Shown in pieces: positions 8,594-21,237 of a stretch of DNA of 64,000 nucleotides. Position 1 is the first letter of the stretch; each line of letters opens with the position of its first letter. A program made the position numbers and the translations under genes. The stretch is from Myxococcus terminator_A (GTDB lineage Bacteria > Myxococcota > Myxococcia > Myxococcales > Myxococcaceae), in assembly GCA_049194865.1 (NCBI GenBank), contig JBLZWL010000071.1:297467-361466 (forward strand), written 5' to 3'. The notes under the pieces were generated by a model that saw nothing but the letters and a program-made list of their open reading frames with translations, was not told the origin of the DNA and ran no database searches.

Positions 8594-8623
8594 TTGACAG
8601 GGGACGCGAAGAGGAAATAGAAG
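8594..8623 (+). promoter_or_regulatory. rRNA operon promoter P3
   Basis: TTGACA at 8594-8599, an 18-base spacer, and TAGAAG at 8618-8623, followed by GGGCGCCCCG. It lies about 260 bases before the 16S gene and is the promoter nearest to it. Downstream, CTTTGA motifs (8704-8709 and 8764-8769) resemble boxA antitermination signals. Confidence 0.6.
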
Positions 8624-8884
8624 GGGCGCCCCGCTGACGCCGAAAAGAAGTAGAAGGCGGCGGCAGGGTAGCAGGAAGTCGCGGTTGAAACAAGCGGCTC
8701 GGTCTTTGAAAACCAAATAGCAAGCCCAAGAAGAAGAGAAGGATTGCGGAAACCGCAGTCAATCTTTGAGAAGGCACCAGCAAGGGAGCGCTGAGAAGCG
8801 CATACCAGCAGTGCCTGCAGTGAATCAGCGAGCCAAGGTTCCTTAGCCGGACACTTGGTGAACGCCGGTTCAACCTTCAAATTA

Positions 8885-10431
<1,547 letters not shown>

Positions 10432-10593
10432 CCGGGCACCAGGCAGACACTTCGGTGTCAGCAGGTGGTGCCAGCGACTTTCGAGTCGCGTCAGGTCGAC
10501 CAGGTCAACGTTTCCGAGTCCAATCCGACTCTCTCTACTTCGGGCTTGCTGTTTGGTTTTGAAGGACTGAGTGCGCGAGAAGTCGCGGCACCA

Positions 10594-10604
10594 GCTCTTT
10601 GAGA
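10594..10604 (+). promoter_or_regulatory. boxA-like antitermination signal in the 16S-23S spacer
   Basis: GCTCTTTGAGA lies 40 bases before tRNA-Ile. A similar GTTCTTTGACA occurs at 10879-10889 before the 23S gene, and CTTTGA motifs occur in the 16S leader. They resemble the boxA element of rRNA antitermination. Confidence 0.4.
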
Positions 10605-10643
10605 ATGAAGGACGCTGTAGGTAGAATCGACGCGGTAGCTCCT

Positions 10644-10720
10644 GGGCCTATAGCTCAGCTGGCTAGAGCGCGCGCCTGATAAGCGCGAGGTCGGTGGTTC
10701 AAGTCCACCTAGGCCCACCA
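10644..10720 (+). tRNA. tRNA-Ile (GAT)
   Basis: A 77-base tRNA in the 16S-23S spacer. The acceptor stem GGGCCTA pairs with TAGGCCC, the anticodon GAT is at 10678-10680, the T arm is GGTTCAAGTCC, and the 3' CCA is encoded. Confidence 0.96.
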
Positions 10721-10780
10721 TTTCCGCAGGCGAGAGCCTGGGCAACGGTGACGCACCCAGCTAAATTGGCCCGGACACAC

Positions 10781-10853
10781 GGGGCTGTAGCTCAGTTGGG
10801 AGAGCGCCAGCTTTGCAAGCTGGATGTCGTCGGTTCGATTCCGATCAGCTCCA
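10781..10853 (+). tRNA. tRNA-Ala (TGC)
   Basis: A 73-base tRNA after tRNA-Ile, the usual pair in bacterial rRNA spacers. The acceptor stem GGGGCTG pairs with CAGCTCC, and the anticodon TGC is at 10814-10816. The bases after the discriminator A are CAA, so the 3' CCA is not encoded here, unlike in the neighbouring tRNA-Ile, and must be added by the CCA enzyme. Confidence 0.95.
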
Positions 10854-10887
10854 CAAGTTTTCCCGAAGTCAGGGAAGCGTTCTTTGA

Positions 10888-10915
10888 CAAGTGCATACGA
10901 AGGGTAAGTTGCAAT
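10888..10915 (+). repeat. rRNA processing stem, 5' arm
   Basis: This 28-base stretch (AAGTGCATACGAAGGG...) is complementary at 26 of 28 positions to 14193-14220, between 23S and 5S. With the inner arms 11091-11113 and 14060-14082 (19 of 23) it forms the long stalk that encloses pre-23S rRNA and is the expected RNase III substrate. Confidence 0.65.
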
Positions 10916-11102
10916 TTCTGCTGAGTAACAAGTTCTCGCAGAAAGCACTGCCTGAAACCAACGCCGTGAGGCGAGGTGACGGGGCAGTGTTTCTACAAGC
11001 GTAGAGTGATTTTTTCCGGGCCTGCTGCGAAGAGCAGGGGTCTGGGCCTTGGTTTCGAGTTTCGACAATCCGCCGGGAGGCGGGCGTTAGACAAGAGATT
11101 AG

Positions 11103-14067
<2,965 letters not shown>

Positions 14068-14192
14068 CCCCCTATCTCTTGCATGCCCCCTCAAGGGGAG
14101 TAAGGGACTCGGGGCCAAGGCCGAGACTGAATGCACTATGCATTCACCCGGACGAAACACTTAGCGCACAGCGAGACTTGTACTCGCAGACT

Positions 14193-14220
14193 ATTGCAAC
14201 TTACCCTTTGTATGCACTTA
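14193..14220 (+). repeat. rRNA processing stem, 3' arm
   Basis: Reverse complement (26 of 28) of 10888-10915 in the 16S-23S spacer. It lies just before 5S rRNA and pairs to close the pre-23S stalk. Confidence 0.65.
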
Positions 14221-14227
14221 CAGCTTT

Positions 14228-14343
<116 letters not shown>

Positions 14344-14356
14344 TTCTTTTTGAGAG

Positions 14357-14398
14357 AAGCCCTCGTCGCCTCGTGCGACGGGGGCTTTTCGCTTTTCC
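14357..14398 (+). terminator. rRNA operon intrinsic terminator
   Basis: A 13-base stem (AAGCCCTCGTCGC with GCGACGGGGGCTT, one wobble) and a five-base loop, followed by TTCGCTTTT. It starts about 14 bases after 5S rRNA. Confidence 0.85.
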
Positions 14399-14511
14399 GC
14401 GTCCTCGCGTCCCAGGCTCCGCCGGGCACCGGCGTGACGGCCTTGGGCCGCCGGCCGGGCACGGCGGGCTGGAGGCCCACGGCGCCTCGTGGCCCGCGGG
14501 CGGGCCCGTTT

Positions 14512-15483
14512 TCAGGGCACCCGCAGCACCACCTTGCCCACCGTCGCGCGCGACTCCAGCCGCTGGTGCGCCCGCGTCGCCTCCTCCAGCTCCACCACCA
14601 GGCCCAACTTCACACGCAGCTCTCCTCGCGCCAACGCCTGACCCAGCGCTTCGCGGGCTCGGCGCTGCAAGGCTGGCGGGTGCGGTGTGCGCAGCCAGTA
14701 CGCGCTGACTTTCAGGGACTTCGCGTACAGCGACTCCACGTCCACCGGCGGTGGGTGCCCGCTCGCACTTCCGTAGGCCACCAGGTGACCGAAGGGCGCG
14801 AGAGACTCGAGGCTGCTCTCCCAGGTGCTGGCTCCGACGGAATCCAGCACGAGCTCCACTCCACTTCCTTCGGTGAGCTTGCGAACCCACTCCGCCACTG
14901 AGCCGGTTCCTCCGTACACGAAGACGTCATCGGCTCCCGAGTCGCGCGCGAGCTTCGCCTTCTCCTCCGTGGAGACGGCTCCGAACACTGTCGCGCCTGC
15001 TTGTTTCGCGAGCTGTATCGCCAGGAGTCCAACGCCTCCCGCCGCCGCGTGAATCAGGACTCGCTGTCCGGGTTGCAGCCGGGCCGAGGTGTGAATCAGA
15101 TGCCAGGCTGTCAGTCCCTGAACGAGAAGCCCGGCCGCCTCTTCGAATGAGACGTGTTCCGGTAGCTCGAGCAGCTCCTCTTCGGAGGTCGTCGCGAACT
15201 CCGCGTAGCTCCGGAGCGCGAGGGCCACCACCCTGCGGCCCACCCACTTCGCGTCGACCCCTGGTCCCACCGCGTCCACGAGCCCCGCGGCCTCGCTCCC
15301 CAGAATCCTGGGCAACGGTGACTGCGCGTCATACAGGCCGCGACGCCGCTCCGTGTCGGCGAAGTTCACCCCTGCCGCCTTCACCCGGATGCGGACCTCA
15401 CCGGGACCAGGAGTCGGCGTGGGCACTTCGTCCAGACGCAGGACCTCCGGCCCCCCTACCTCGTGATAGCGAATGGCTTTCAT
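14512..15483 (-). CDS. Quinone oxidoreductase-type NADPH-dependent reductase
   Basis: A 323-residue member of the medium-chain dehydrogenase/reductase superfamily, in the zinc-free quinone oxidoreductase branch. It has the N-terminal GroES-like domain (MKAIRYHEVGGPEVLRL, VKAAGVNFADTERRRG) and a Rossmann NADP-binding motif AAAGGVG at residues 146-152. There is no Cys-rich zinc lobe. The expected reaction is one- or two-electron reduction of quinones or enones with NADPH in the cytosol. ATG 15483 is preceded by GGAGGT at a good distance. It is a single gene, transcribed towards the rRNA terminator. The exact substrate cannot be told. Confidence 0.9.
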   Translation of the reverse strand: MKAIRYHEVGGPEVLRLDEVPTPTPGPGEVRIRVKAAGVNFADTERRRGLYDAQSPLPRILGSEAAGLVDAVGPGVDAKWVGRRVVALALRSYAEFATTSEEELLELPEHVSFEEAAGLLVQGLTAWHLIHTSARLQPGQRVLIHAAAGGVGLLAIQLAKQAGATVFGAVSTEEKAKLARDSGADDVFVYGGTGSVAEWVRKLTEGSGVELVLDSVGASTWESSLESLAPFGHLVAYGSASGHPPPVDVESLYAKSLKVSAYWLRTPHPPALQRRAREALGQALARGELRVKLGLVVELEEATRAHQRLESRATVGKVVLRVP

Positions 15484-15730
15484 GCGAGACCTCCTAACGG
15501 GGGACCTGGCTTCATGCCGCTGCTCGAACGGGGGCGCCCTCAGGCCCGCGAACTCATGCGTCGAGCTTCGTGTGTCTCGGCAGGTCCGTTGAGGCTGTCG
15601 GTGTTCCGCTGACGTTGGTTCATTGAGCGGAAAAAGCGACGGAACGACGGGAGGATCGCCTCGTGTGACTGGCCTCACTCCGCCTGGCTTGCTTGAGTGG
15701 TGGCCCCCCTCACGCAGAGGAGCCTCCCGC

Positions 15731-16177
15731 ATGAAGCTGCTTCGTCCCTCGCTCGGTGTTCTGCTCGCGGCCGGATTCTTCGTCGCGCCCATGAACTCAG
15801 AAGCCACCACGGTTCGCGTCGGGCTCGGAGCCGACTATTGGATTGATCAGAGCGCGGCCTTCAGCTTCCTGCTCGGCGTGGAAGGCCGAATCACCGGTCC
15901 CATTTCCGTCGGAGCCCGCTTCGGCGCGTCGCTCATCACCGATGGCAACGACGTGGGCATCCCCCTGGACCTCGTCATTCGCGCCAACATCACCAGCGCC
16001 AAGGTCTACGTGGAGGGGCTCGTCGGCCCCTGGATTGTCATGGGCCGAGGGGACACACTCCGCGCCCATGCGGCCTTCGGCTTCGGCCTCCAGGGCAAGG
16101 CGGCCAGCATCGGCGTCGAGGTGGGCTACCTGGAACCCGACCCCGTCATCGGTCTGCGCCTGGGCTACAAGTTCTGA
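15731..16177 (+). CDS. Predicted outer-membrane beta-barrel-like protein
   Basis: A 148-residue secreted protein. Residues 1-25 form a signal peptide (MKLLRPSLGVLLAAGFFVA, cleavage near SEA). The rest alternates hydrophobic and polar residues with many glycines (SVGARFGASLIT, GFGLQGKAASIGVEVGYLE) and ends GLRLGYKF. A C-terminal Phe after aromatic-rich strands is typical of outer-membrane barrels. The size suggests a small barrel of about eight strands. The family is not one I can name. ATG 15731 follows GAGGAGCC. The gene stands alone, convergent with slyX. Confidence 0.7.
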   Translation: MKLLRPSLGVLLAAGFFVAPMNSEATTVRVGLGADYWIDQSAAFSFLLGVEGRITGPISVGARFGASLITDGNDVGIPLDLVIRANITSAKVYVEGLVGPWIVMGRGDTLRAHAAFGFGLQGKAASIGVEVGYLEPDPVIGLRLGYKF

Positions 16178-16181
16178 ACCG

Positions 16182-16382
16182 TCAGTAGTGGGGCGGGCGC
16201 TCGTGCTGCCGGGAATCCACCAGCCCGGGCTCCGCCTCCAGCTTCTTCTTCAGGATGTCCAGCTCCACCCGCAGCGCCTCGATGACACGCTGCTGCTGGT
16301 AGAGCACGTCGCTCAACTCCTGCAGCGTCTCCTGCTGCTGCATGTAGCGAATCTCCAGCTCGGCGATGCGCTTCTCGTCCAT
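16182..16382 (-). CDS. slyX: SlyX family protein
   Basis: A 66-residue coiled-coil protein with the SlyX pattern: ELEIRYMQQQETLQELSDVL, then YQQQRVIEALRVELDILKKK, and a C-terminal PPHY as in most SlyX proteins. SlyX is a small cytosolic protein of unknown function. ATG 16382 is the family start; a longer reading to 16448 would add 22 residues that are not SlyX-like. It is divergent from the next gene, whose start is only 64 bases away, so the two share a promoter region. Confidence 0.88.
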   Translation of the reverse strand: MDEKRIAELEIRYMQQQETLQELSDVLYQQQRVIEALRVELDILKKKLEAEPGLVDSRQHERPPHY

Positions 16383-16446
16383 GGGGCCTACCCTTACCCT
16401 GGAGAGGCCCTCGTCGTCCCCCCTCGCCACGCGCTCCCGTCTCGCC

Positions 16447-16746
16447 ATGAACGTCCAGGAACATCTACAGCGAGCTCAAGAGCTCCTCGCGCGAGGACAA
16501 CCCGAGCTGGCCGAGTCCGCTCTCAGTGATGCCATCGACGCCTCCGTCGCCGCGGATGACCTCATCCAGCTGACGCGCGCCCGCTTCGCGCTCGGAGCGT
16601 TCCTTTTTCAGCAGCAGCGCGACGACGAGGCGCTTCCCTACCTGCAGGCCGTCGTCCGCACCGAACGCGTCGACGGCGCCGTGGACTCGGAGGTCAAAGC
16701 CTCCGCGCGGATGCTTCGCCAGATTCGAGGAACCGAGCCTCGGTGA
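16447..16746 (+). CDS. Small TPR-like hypothetical protein
   Basis: A 99-residue all-helical protein. It reads MNVQEHLQRAQELLARGQPE and AESALSDAIDASVAADD, then RARFALGAFLFQQQRDDEAL with PYLQAVVRTE, a pattern of two to three tetratricopeptide-like helix pairs. There is no signal peptide. TPR proteins act as protein-binding scaffolds; the partner here is unknown. It is divergent from slyX and convergent with a larger TPR protein. Confidence 0.7.
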   Translation: MNVQEHLQRAQELLARGQPELAESALSDAIDASVAADDLIQLTRARFALGAFLFQQQRDDEALPYLQAVVRTERVDGAVDSEVKASARMLRQIRGTEPR

Positions 16747-16752
16747 ATCGGC

Positions 16753-17751
16753 TCAGGGAATGCTGCACGACTGGCGGATCAGCTCCATCCGTCCCGAGAA
16801 GCGTCGCTCCAGGTCCATCCGCGTCAGTCGCGCGTCATCGATGAGCTTGGCCCGGAGCTGAAGCGCGCAGAGCGCCGCGAGGGATTTGGGGCTCGCGAGG
16901 TCCAACCGGTCCGCCTGCCTCAGTGCCTCCTGCGCGGCCTCCAGGTCCCCCACCCGAAACAACGCCAGACCCAGCTCGTAGTACGCCAGCGAGAGCCTCG
17001 GGTCCTCCTGCGTGGCCTTGCGGAGCACCGCGACCGCCTCCGTGTCCTTGCCGTCCGCGCTCAACACCAGCCCCTGCTCCACCAGCAGCCGCGCTCGCGG
17101 CACCAGCCCCCGCAACGCGCTGAGCACCGCGAGGGCCTCCGAGGGCCGCTCGGCCGCGCTCAGAAGTCGCACATACCGCAAGCCGATGAGCGGGTCCGTC
17201 GGCGCCTTGCCGTACGCGACGCCCATCGCCTCCGAGGCCCCCACCACGTCTCCACTCTTCTCCTTCAGCTCCGCGCGCAGGACCTCCGGTCTCGGGTCTC
17301 CCGGTGCCACCTGTGTCGCCCGCTCCAGCGCGGTTCGGACACACCGCTCCATCCGCTCCGTGTCGCAGATGCGCGCGAGCAACAACTGGGTCTCCACCGC
17401 CGCCGGCTCGCGTCGCTCCGCCTCCTGCGCCAGCTCATGCGCCTCGGCGGGTGCTCCTTCCAGGAGCAGCTCCGCTGCTTCCCTCAGTTCGGCGGAGGTC
17501 GCCTTCGGGTGTGCTCGCAGCGGCATCAGCAACTTCACCCGCGCCTCTACCCCCTGCGTCACCCTCGCGATGGCCAGCTCCTGCTCCGGCATGTTCCTGG
17601 GCAGCAGGAGCGGGATGAGATGCAGCAGGACGGCCACGGCACAGACAATCACCATGCCGCGCAGGCCCCGATGACGCCTCGGAGGCCTGACGGCTTCGTG
17701 CGAACGCCTCTCGAGGACGTCGTCCACTGGCGCTGGTTGCTCGGCTTCCAA
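16753..17751 (-). CDS. Membrane-anchored TPR protein
   Basis: A 332-residue protein with a short cytosolic Arg-rich start, one transmembrane segment at about residues 33-50 (GMVIVCAVAVLLHLIPLLL), then tetratricopeptide repeats to the C-terminus (for example LSLAYYELGLALFRVGDLEA with AQEALRQADRLDLASPKSL). The topology suggests a periplasmic TPR domain tethered to the inner membrane. Its partner is unknown. It is followed upstream on the same strand by a zinc-ribbon protein (17773-18117) with a 21-base gap, so the two probably form an operon. Confidence 0.8.
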   Translation of the reverse strand: MEAEQPAPVDDVLERRSHEAVRPPRRHRGLRGMVIVCAVAVLLHLIPLLLPRNMPEQELAIARVTQGVEARVKLLMPLRAHPKATSAELREAAELLLEGAPAEAHELAQEAERREPAAVETQLLLARICDTERMERCVRTALERATQVAPGDPRPEVLRAELKEKSGDVVGASEAMGVAYGKAPTDPLIGLRYVRLLSAAERPSEALAVLSALRGLVPRARLLVEQGLVLSADGKDTEAVAVLRKATQEDPRLSLAYYELGLALFRVGDLEAAQEALRQADRLDLASPKSLAALCALQLRAKLIDDARLTRMDLERRFSGRMELIRQSCSIP

Positions 17752-17772
17752 CTTCCCATCTCCCCGCGCGAG

Positions 17773-18117
17773 CTACACCGCCCGAAGGCTCGTCCGAAGG
17801 CCCTTCGGCAGCTCCACCCCGCAGCTCCAGCAGAGCTCGAAGTTGCCAGGGTTCTCCTCACGACAGCCGGGGCACTCCACCGTGCGCGACGATTCCCCCT
17901 CGTCCTTCTTCAGCTCCGCCACCACGGCCTGGGCTTGCTCCACGTCGCCGGGCAGCAGCCATAGCTCCACCCACGTCTCTCCGCTCGGAATCTCTCCGCT
18001 CAGCGGGACGAGGGCTTCGCCACGCACCTGCACGGACATTCCCTCGGCTTCCAGCGTGCCCGCCAGCAACCGCGCCTCTCCTACCGTGCGGTGCACGGAG
18101 AACCGCACTCGCGTCAT
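17773..18117 (-). CDS. DUF2007-type protein with C-terminal zinc ribbon
   Basis: A 114-residue protein. Residues 1-75 match the DUF2007 'putative signal transducing protein' pattern: TVGEARLLAGTLEAEGMSVQ, then WVELWLLPGDVEQAQAVVAE. The C-terminus is a four-Cys ribbon (CPGCREENPGNFELCWSCG). The family's role is unknown. ATG 18117 is chosen because the domain begins there and an AGAGAG stretch lies upstream. It is the first gene of a likely two-gene operon with the TPR membrane protein. Confidence 0.82.
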   Translation of the reverse strand: MTRVRFSVHRTVGEARLLAGTLEAEGMSVQVRGEALVPLSGEIPSGETWVELWLLPGDVEQAQAVVAELKKDEGESSRTVECPGCREENPGNFELCWSCGVELPKGLRTSLRAV

Positions 18118-18382
18118 GTCTCTCTCTTCACAGAACGCAGGGCGCTCGGCAACCACACCTGCCCTCCTGCTCGTGCCTTCACTCACCGCTGCCTGCTCGT
18201 CTGCTTATTGTTCATGCTTTGTCACAAGTCGCGCGGAAGCAGATCCCCTCGCCCCCTCGTGTTTGCCTTTCACCGCGCGTCCAGGTGAAGATCAGCACCG
18301 ACAGGCTGTCGGCTCGAGAGTCTCCCCGCGCTCCTGTCATCCGGTGTGTGAAGCCTTTGTCCAGGAAGCGAGACGCCGTCCG

Positions 18383-20320
18383 ATGCGTGCGCACGCTCTC
18401 CATATCAGTACGTCCGCCTTCGGGCGCCCGGTGTGGGCTCGACATGGCGTGGCCGTGCTCTGCGCGGGCATCGCCTGGGGCCTCCCGTGGCTGCTGGGGC
18501 CCCTTCCCGCGTCCCTGGGCGTTCTGCTCTCCATCGCCGCGGTCCTCGCCGCCGCGCTCGTCGGTGGCGCGGGCCCCGCTTGGGTGGCCACGCTCCTGGG
18601 CTCGTTCGCCGTCGCCTCCAATACCTCCGCGAGTCCCGTCGCCGCTGTCGCCCTGGAGTTCGCCCTGTTCCTCGCGGTCGGGGGGCTCGTCGCCCTCCTC
18701 GCGGGACGGCGCTCGAATGGAACCGCCGCCGTCGGACCCTTCTCCCTCCGCCCCGCGCCGTCTCCTGTCGGAGAGCCGCTGGAGGCCCGCCTGTTGCGAA
18801 GCCTTGGCGACGCGGTCCTCGCCACGGATGCGCACGGCGTCGTGCGCTACCTCAATCCCGCCGCCGCTCAGCTGCTCCAGTGTCCGGAAGTCGAAGCCAT
18901 CGGCGCGCCGCTGACCCAGGTGCTGCGCTCCCGGCCCGAGTCCGGCTCCTTCCCCACCATCCGACACCCGACCACGCTCGCGACCTGGTCCCAGTGGCCC
19001 CGCGCCCTGAGGCGACGCGACGGGGGAGAGCTGCCCATCGAGGAGTGCATCGCCCCACTCAAGGGGCGCGACGGAGAGGACCCTGGCGCGGTGTGGATGT
19101 TCCGCGATGCGACGTCACGCCGGCAACTGGAGCTCGAGCGCTCGCGGTTGCTCGAACGCGAGCACGCCGCACTGGGGGAGGCCCAGGCCCAGCGCGAGCG
19201 CATGGAGTCCCTCTTCATGCAGGCTCCCGCCGCCATCGCCGTCTTCCAGGGCCCCGACCACGTCTGCGCGCTGCTCAATCCCCAGGCGCGTGCCCTGCTG
19301 GATGTCGATGGCGGCGCCATCGGCAAGCCCCTGCGCGACGTCCAGCCGGCCATGGACCCGGGCATGCTGAGCCTCCTCGATGAGGTCTACCGCGAAGGAC
19401 GGCCCTTCTCCGGACGCGAAGTGCCCCTGGCCTCGCCCTCGCCCTTCGTCACGCCCTCGCTCTCCCGACAGCAGCGGTACCATGACTTCACCTGGCAGCC
19501 CTGGCGCGATGCGCGCGGAGTCATCCAGGGCGTCATGGCCGTGGCCGTGGAAGTCACGGGGTTGGTGGTGGCTCGCCGCGCGGCGGAGGACCTGGCTCGC
19601 GACCTGCGCGAGGCCGTCCAGGCCCGTGACGAGTTCCTCTCCATCGCCAGCCACGAGCTGCGCACCCCCATCACCTCCGTCCAGCTCCAGCTCCAATTCC
19701 TCCTGCGCGCGGCCCCCTCAACGGATTCCGAGGGGCTCGTGCACCGCCGCGTCGAGAGCACGCTGCGCTCCATGGCCCAGCTCCATCAGCTCGTCGCGAC
19801 GTTGCTCGATGTGTCTCGCATCCGCGCGGGGCGGCTCGACCTGCATCACGAACCGGTGGACCTGTCCTCCCTCACGCAGGACCTCGTCTCCCGCGTCCAG
19901 GAGGATGCCGCGGGCGCGCGGTGCTCGGTGCGGCTCGTGGTGGACGAGCCCCTGGTGGGCTCGTGGGACCGCGTGCGCGTGGAGCAGGTCATCACCAACC
20001 TGCTCTCCAACGCCTTCAAGTACGGCGCGCAGCGGCCCGTGGAGGTCCACGTCACCCGCGAAGGAGACTTCGCGCGGCTGTGCGTGAAGGACCACGGAAT
20101 CGGCATCGCCCCCGAGGACCAGGCCCGCATCTTCCACCGCTTCGAGCGCGCCGTGTCCCAGCGCCACTACAGCGGCTTCGGTCTGGGCCTGTGGATTGTC
20201 CGGCAGATTGTCGAGGCCCTCCACGGCGACATCCGCGTGGAGAGCCGACCCAACGTCGGCTCCTCCTTCATCGTCCTGTTGCCCCTGGAGCGCGCCGCCA
20301 CTGTCGACGTCTCCGCGTGA
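18383..20320 (+). CDS. Membrane PAS-domain sensor histidine kinase
   Basis: A 645-residue kinase. Hydrophobic segments occupy about residues 20-108. The first PAS domain lies at about 135-245 (GDAVLATDAHGVVRYLNPAA) and a second at about 270-400. A coiled-coil link leads to the HisKA domain with the phosphoacceptor His near residue 423 (FLSIASHELRTPITS). The HATPase domain has the N box NLLSNAFKYG and the G boxes DHGIGIAPED and GFGLGLWIV. No response regulator gene is adjacent, so it is an orphan kinase, as is common in myxobacteria. The frame is open far upstream, but the signal-like start at ATG 18383 is the natural one. Confidence 0.9.
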   Translation: MRAHALHISTSAFGRPVWARHGVAVLCAGIAWGLPWLLGPLPASLGVLLSIAAVLAAALVGGAGPAWVATLLGSFAVASNTSASPVAAVALEFALFLAVGGLVALLAGRRSNGTAAVGPFSLRPAPSPVGEPLEARLLRSLGDAVLATDAHGVVRYLNPAAAQLLQCPEVEAIGAPLTQVLRSRPESGSFPTIRHPTTLATWSQWPRALRRRDGGELPIEECIAPLKGRDGEDPGAVWMFRDATSRRQLELERSRLLEREHAALGEAQAQRERMESLFMQAPAAIAVFQGPDHVCALLNPQARALLDVDGGAIGKPLRDVQPAMDPGMLSLLDEVYREGRPFSGREVPLASPSPFVTPSLSRQQRYHDFTWQPWRDARGVIQGVMAVAVEVTGLVVARRAAEDLARDLREAVQARDEFLSIASHELRTPITSVQLQLQFLLRAAPSTDSEGLVHRRVESTLRSMAQLHQLVATLLDVSRIRAGRLDLHHEPVDLSSLTQDLVSRVQEDAAGARCSVRLVVDEPLVGSWDRVRVEQVITNLLSNAFKYGAQRPVEVHVTREGDFARLCVKDHGIGIAPEDQARIFHRFERAVSQRHYSGFGLGLWIVRQIVEALHGDIRVESRPNVGSSFIVLLPLERAATVDVSA

Positions 20321-20326
20321 GGCCCG

Positions 20327-20755
20327 CTACTCCTCCTGACGAAGCTGGTGCGGCAGCACCACGTGCGCTTGCCGTGGAGCCCGGGCGTGCAGCTCCTTCG
20401 TCAGCAGCACGTCCAGCTCGCCGAGCAGCGCGTCGTAGTGCGGCCCCGCTCCTCGCGCGGGCAGTCGCTCCGCGGCCAGTCGGACCCGAGGGGACTCCTC
20501 ATCCTCGAACGCGAGCGTCACCGCGAGGCCGTCCGGCCCTCCCGCCTGGGGGACCAGCACCGCGGGCGCCGGCTGCCGCGTCGCTTCCTCCAGCAGTGGC
20601 GCCAGACTCCGCGCCTCGTGGGGCGTCAAGTCCCGCTCCGACACCACCTCGCCCTGCTCCAGGACCCACAGGTGCTTGAGTCCCTCCACCCTCAGTGCCT
20701 GGGCCGCCGTGTTCGTCCGGCCGCTGCGCTCATAGGTCATCGTCTTCACGCCCAT
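20327..20755 (-). CDS. Hypothetical protein
   Basis: A 142-residue soluble protein I do not recognise. It reads MGVKTMTYERSGRTNTAAQA, then LKHLWVLEQGEVVSERDLTP and ends with LHARAPRQAHVVLPHQLRQE. There is no signal peptide, transmembrane segment or Cys. Codon use matches that of its neighbours and the frame is free of stops, so I take it as real. It is convergent with the sensor kinase, six bases apart. A second start (ATG 20740) would shorten it by five residues. Confidence 0.6.
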   Translation of the reverse strand: MGVKTMTYERSGRTNTAAQALRVEGLKHLWVLEQGEVVSERDLTPHEARSLAPLLEEATRQPAPAVLVPQAGGPDGLAVTLAFEDEESPRVRLAAERLPARGAGPHYDALLGELDVLLTKELHARAPRQAHVVLPHQLRQEE

Positions 20756-20963
20756 CACCTCCGTGGGAGGGAGGTAGGCACTCGGGCGCGCATCGCCATC
20801 CCCGCACGTGCGAACGGAGGCCCGCAACGAGGGGTACCCACCGCGCGGACGTACGCTGCATGACAGCGTGGCGAGCCCGCCGGCCGAGTGCCCCCTCGCG
20901 AGCCCCTCTCTACGGTGCGTCCCGCTCGAGCACTCACTGCTCGAGCCTCCGGAGGCCTCGCCC

Positions 20964-21170
20964 ATGAGCAACAAGGGAAGTGGCAAGACGCCGAGCGCGA
21001 ATGACCAGCGCTCCGATTCGAAGAACCCCAACAACCCCTCGCAGAAGTCCACGCAGGACAACCGCTCCAACCAGATGAACCCGAACCACGGGGGCAGCAA
21101 GAGCCCTCCGTCCACCACGCCGGGTGGCACGTCCAGCGGCGGCGGACGTCCGGACCCGTCGAAGCACTGA
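20964..21170 (+). CDS. Small Asn/Ser/Pro/Gly-rich hydrophilic protein
   Basis: A 68-residue protein that is almost entirely polar: MSNKGSGKTPSANDQRSDSK, then Asn/Gln/Ser-rich sequence, then a Gly-Thr-Ser tail ending in a His. It has no hydrophobic core, so it is expected to be disordered. The ATG follows GGAGGCC eleven bases upstream. Small polar proteins of this kind are often stress- or sporulation-related in soil bacteria; that link is only an analogy. Confidence 0.55.
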   Translation: MSNKGSGKTPSANDQRSDSKNPNNPSQKSTQDNRSNQMNPNHGGSKSPPSTTPGGTSSGGGRPDPSKH

Positions 21171-21237
21171 GTTCGCCCAACGTCATCCCATCTCCGGCGC
21201 GGACCAGCGTACCGGAGATGGAATGACGGAGGTCAGC

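Noticed and set aside
7427..8716. Long open frame on the minus strand ahead of the rRNA operon
   Set aside because: It runs through the rRNA promoters, is low-complexity and carries no motif; only the last about 23 residues resemble a transposase fragment, which is listed separately.
17843..18382. N-terminal extension of the sensor kinase
   Set aside because: It overlaps the DUF2007 gene on the other strand and shows no domain; the membrane segment begins right after ATG 18383.
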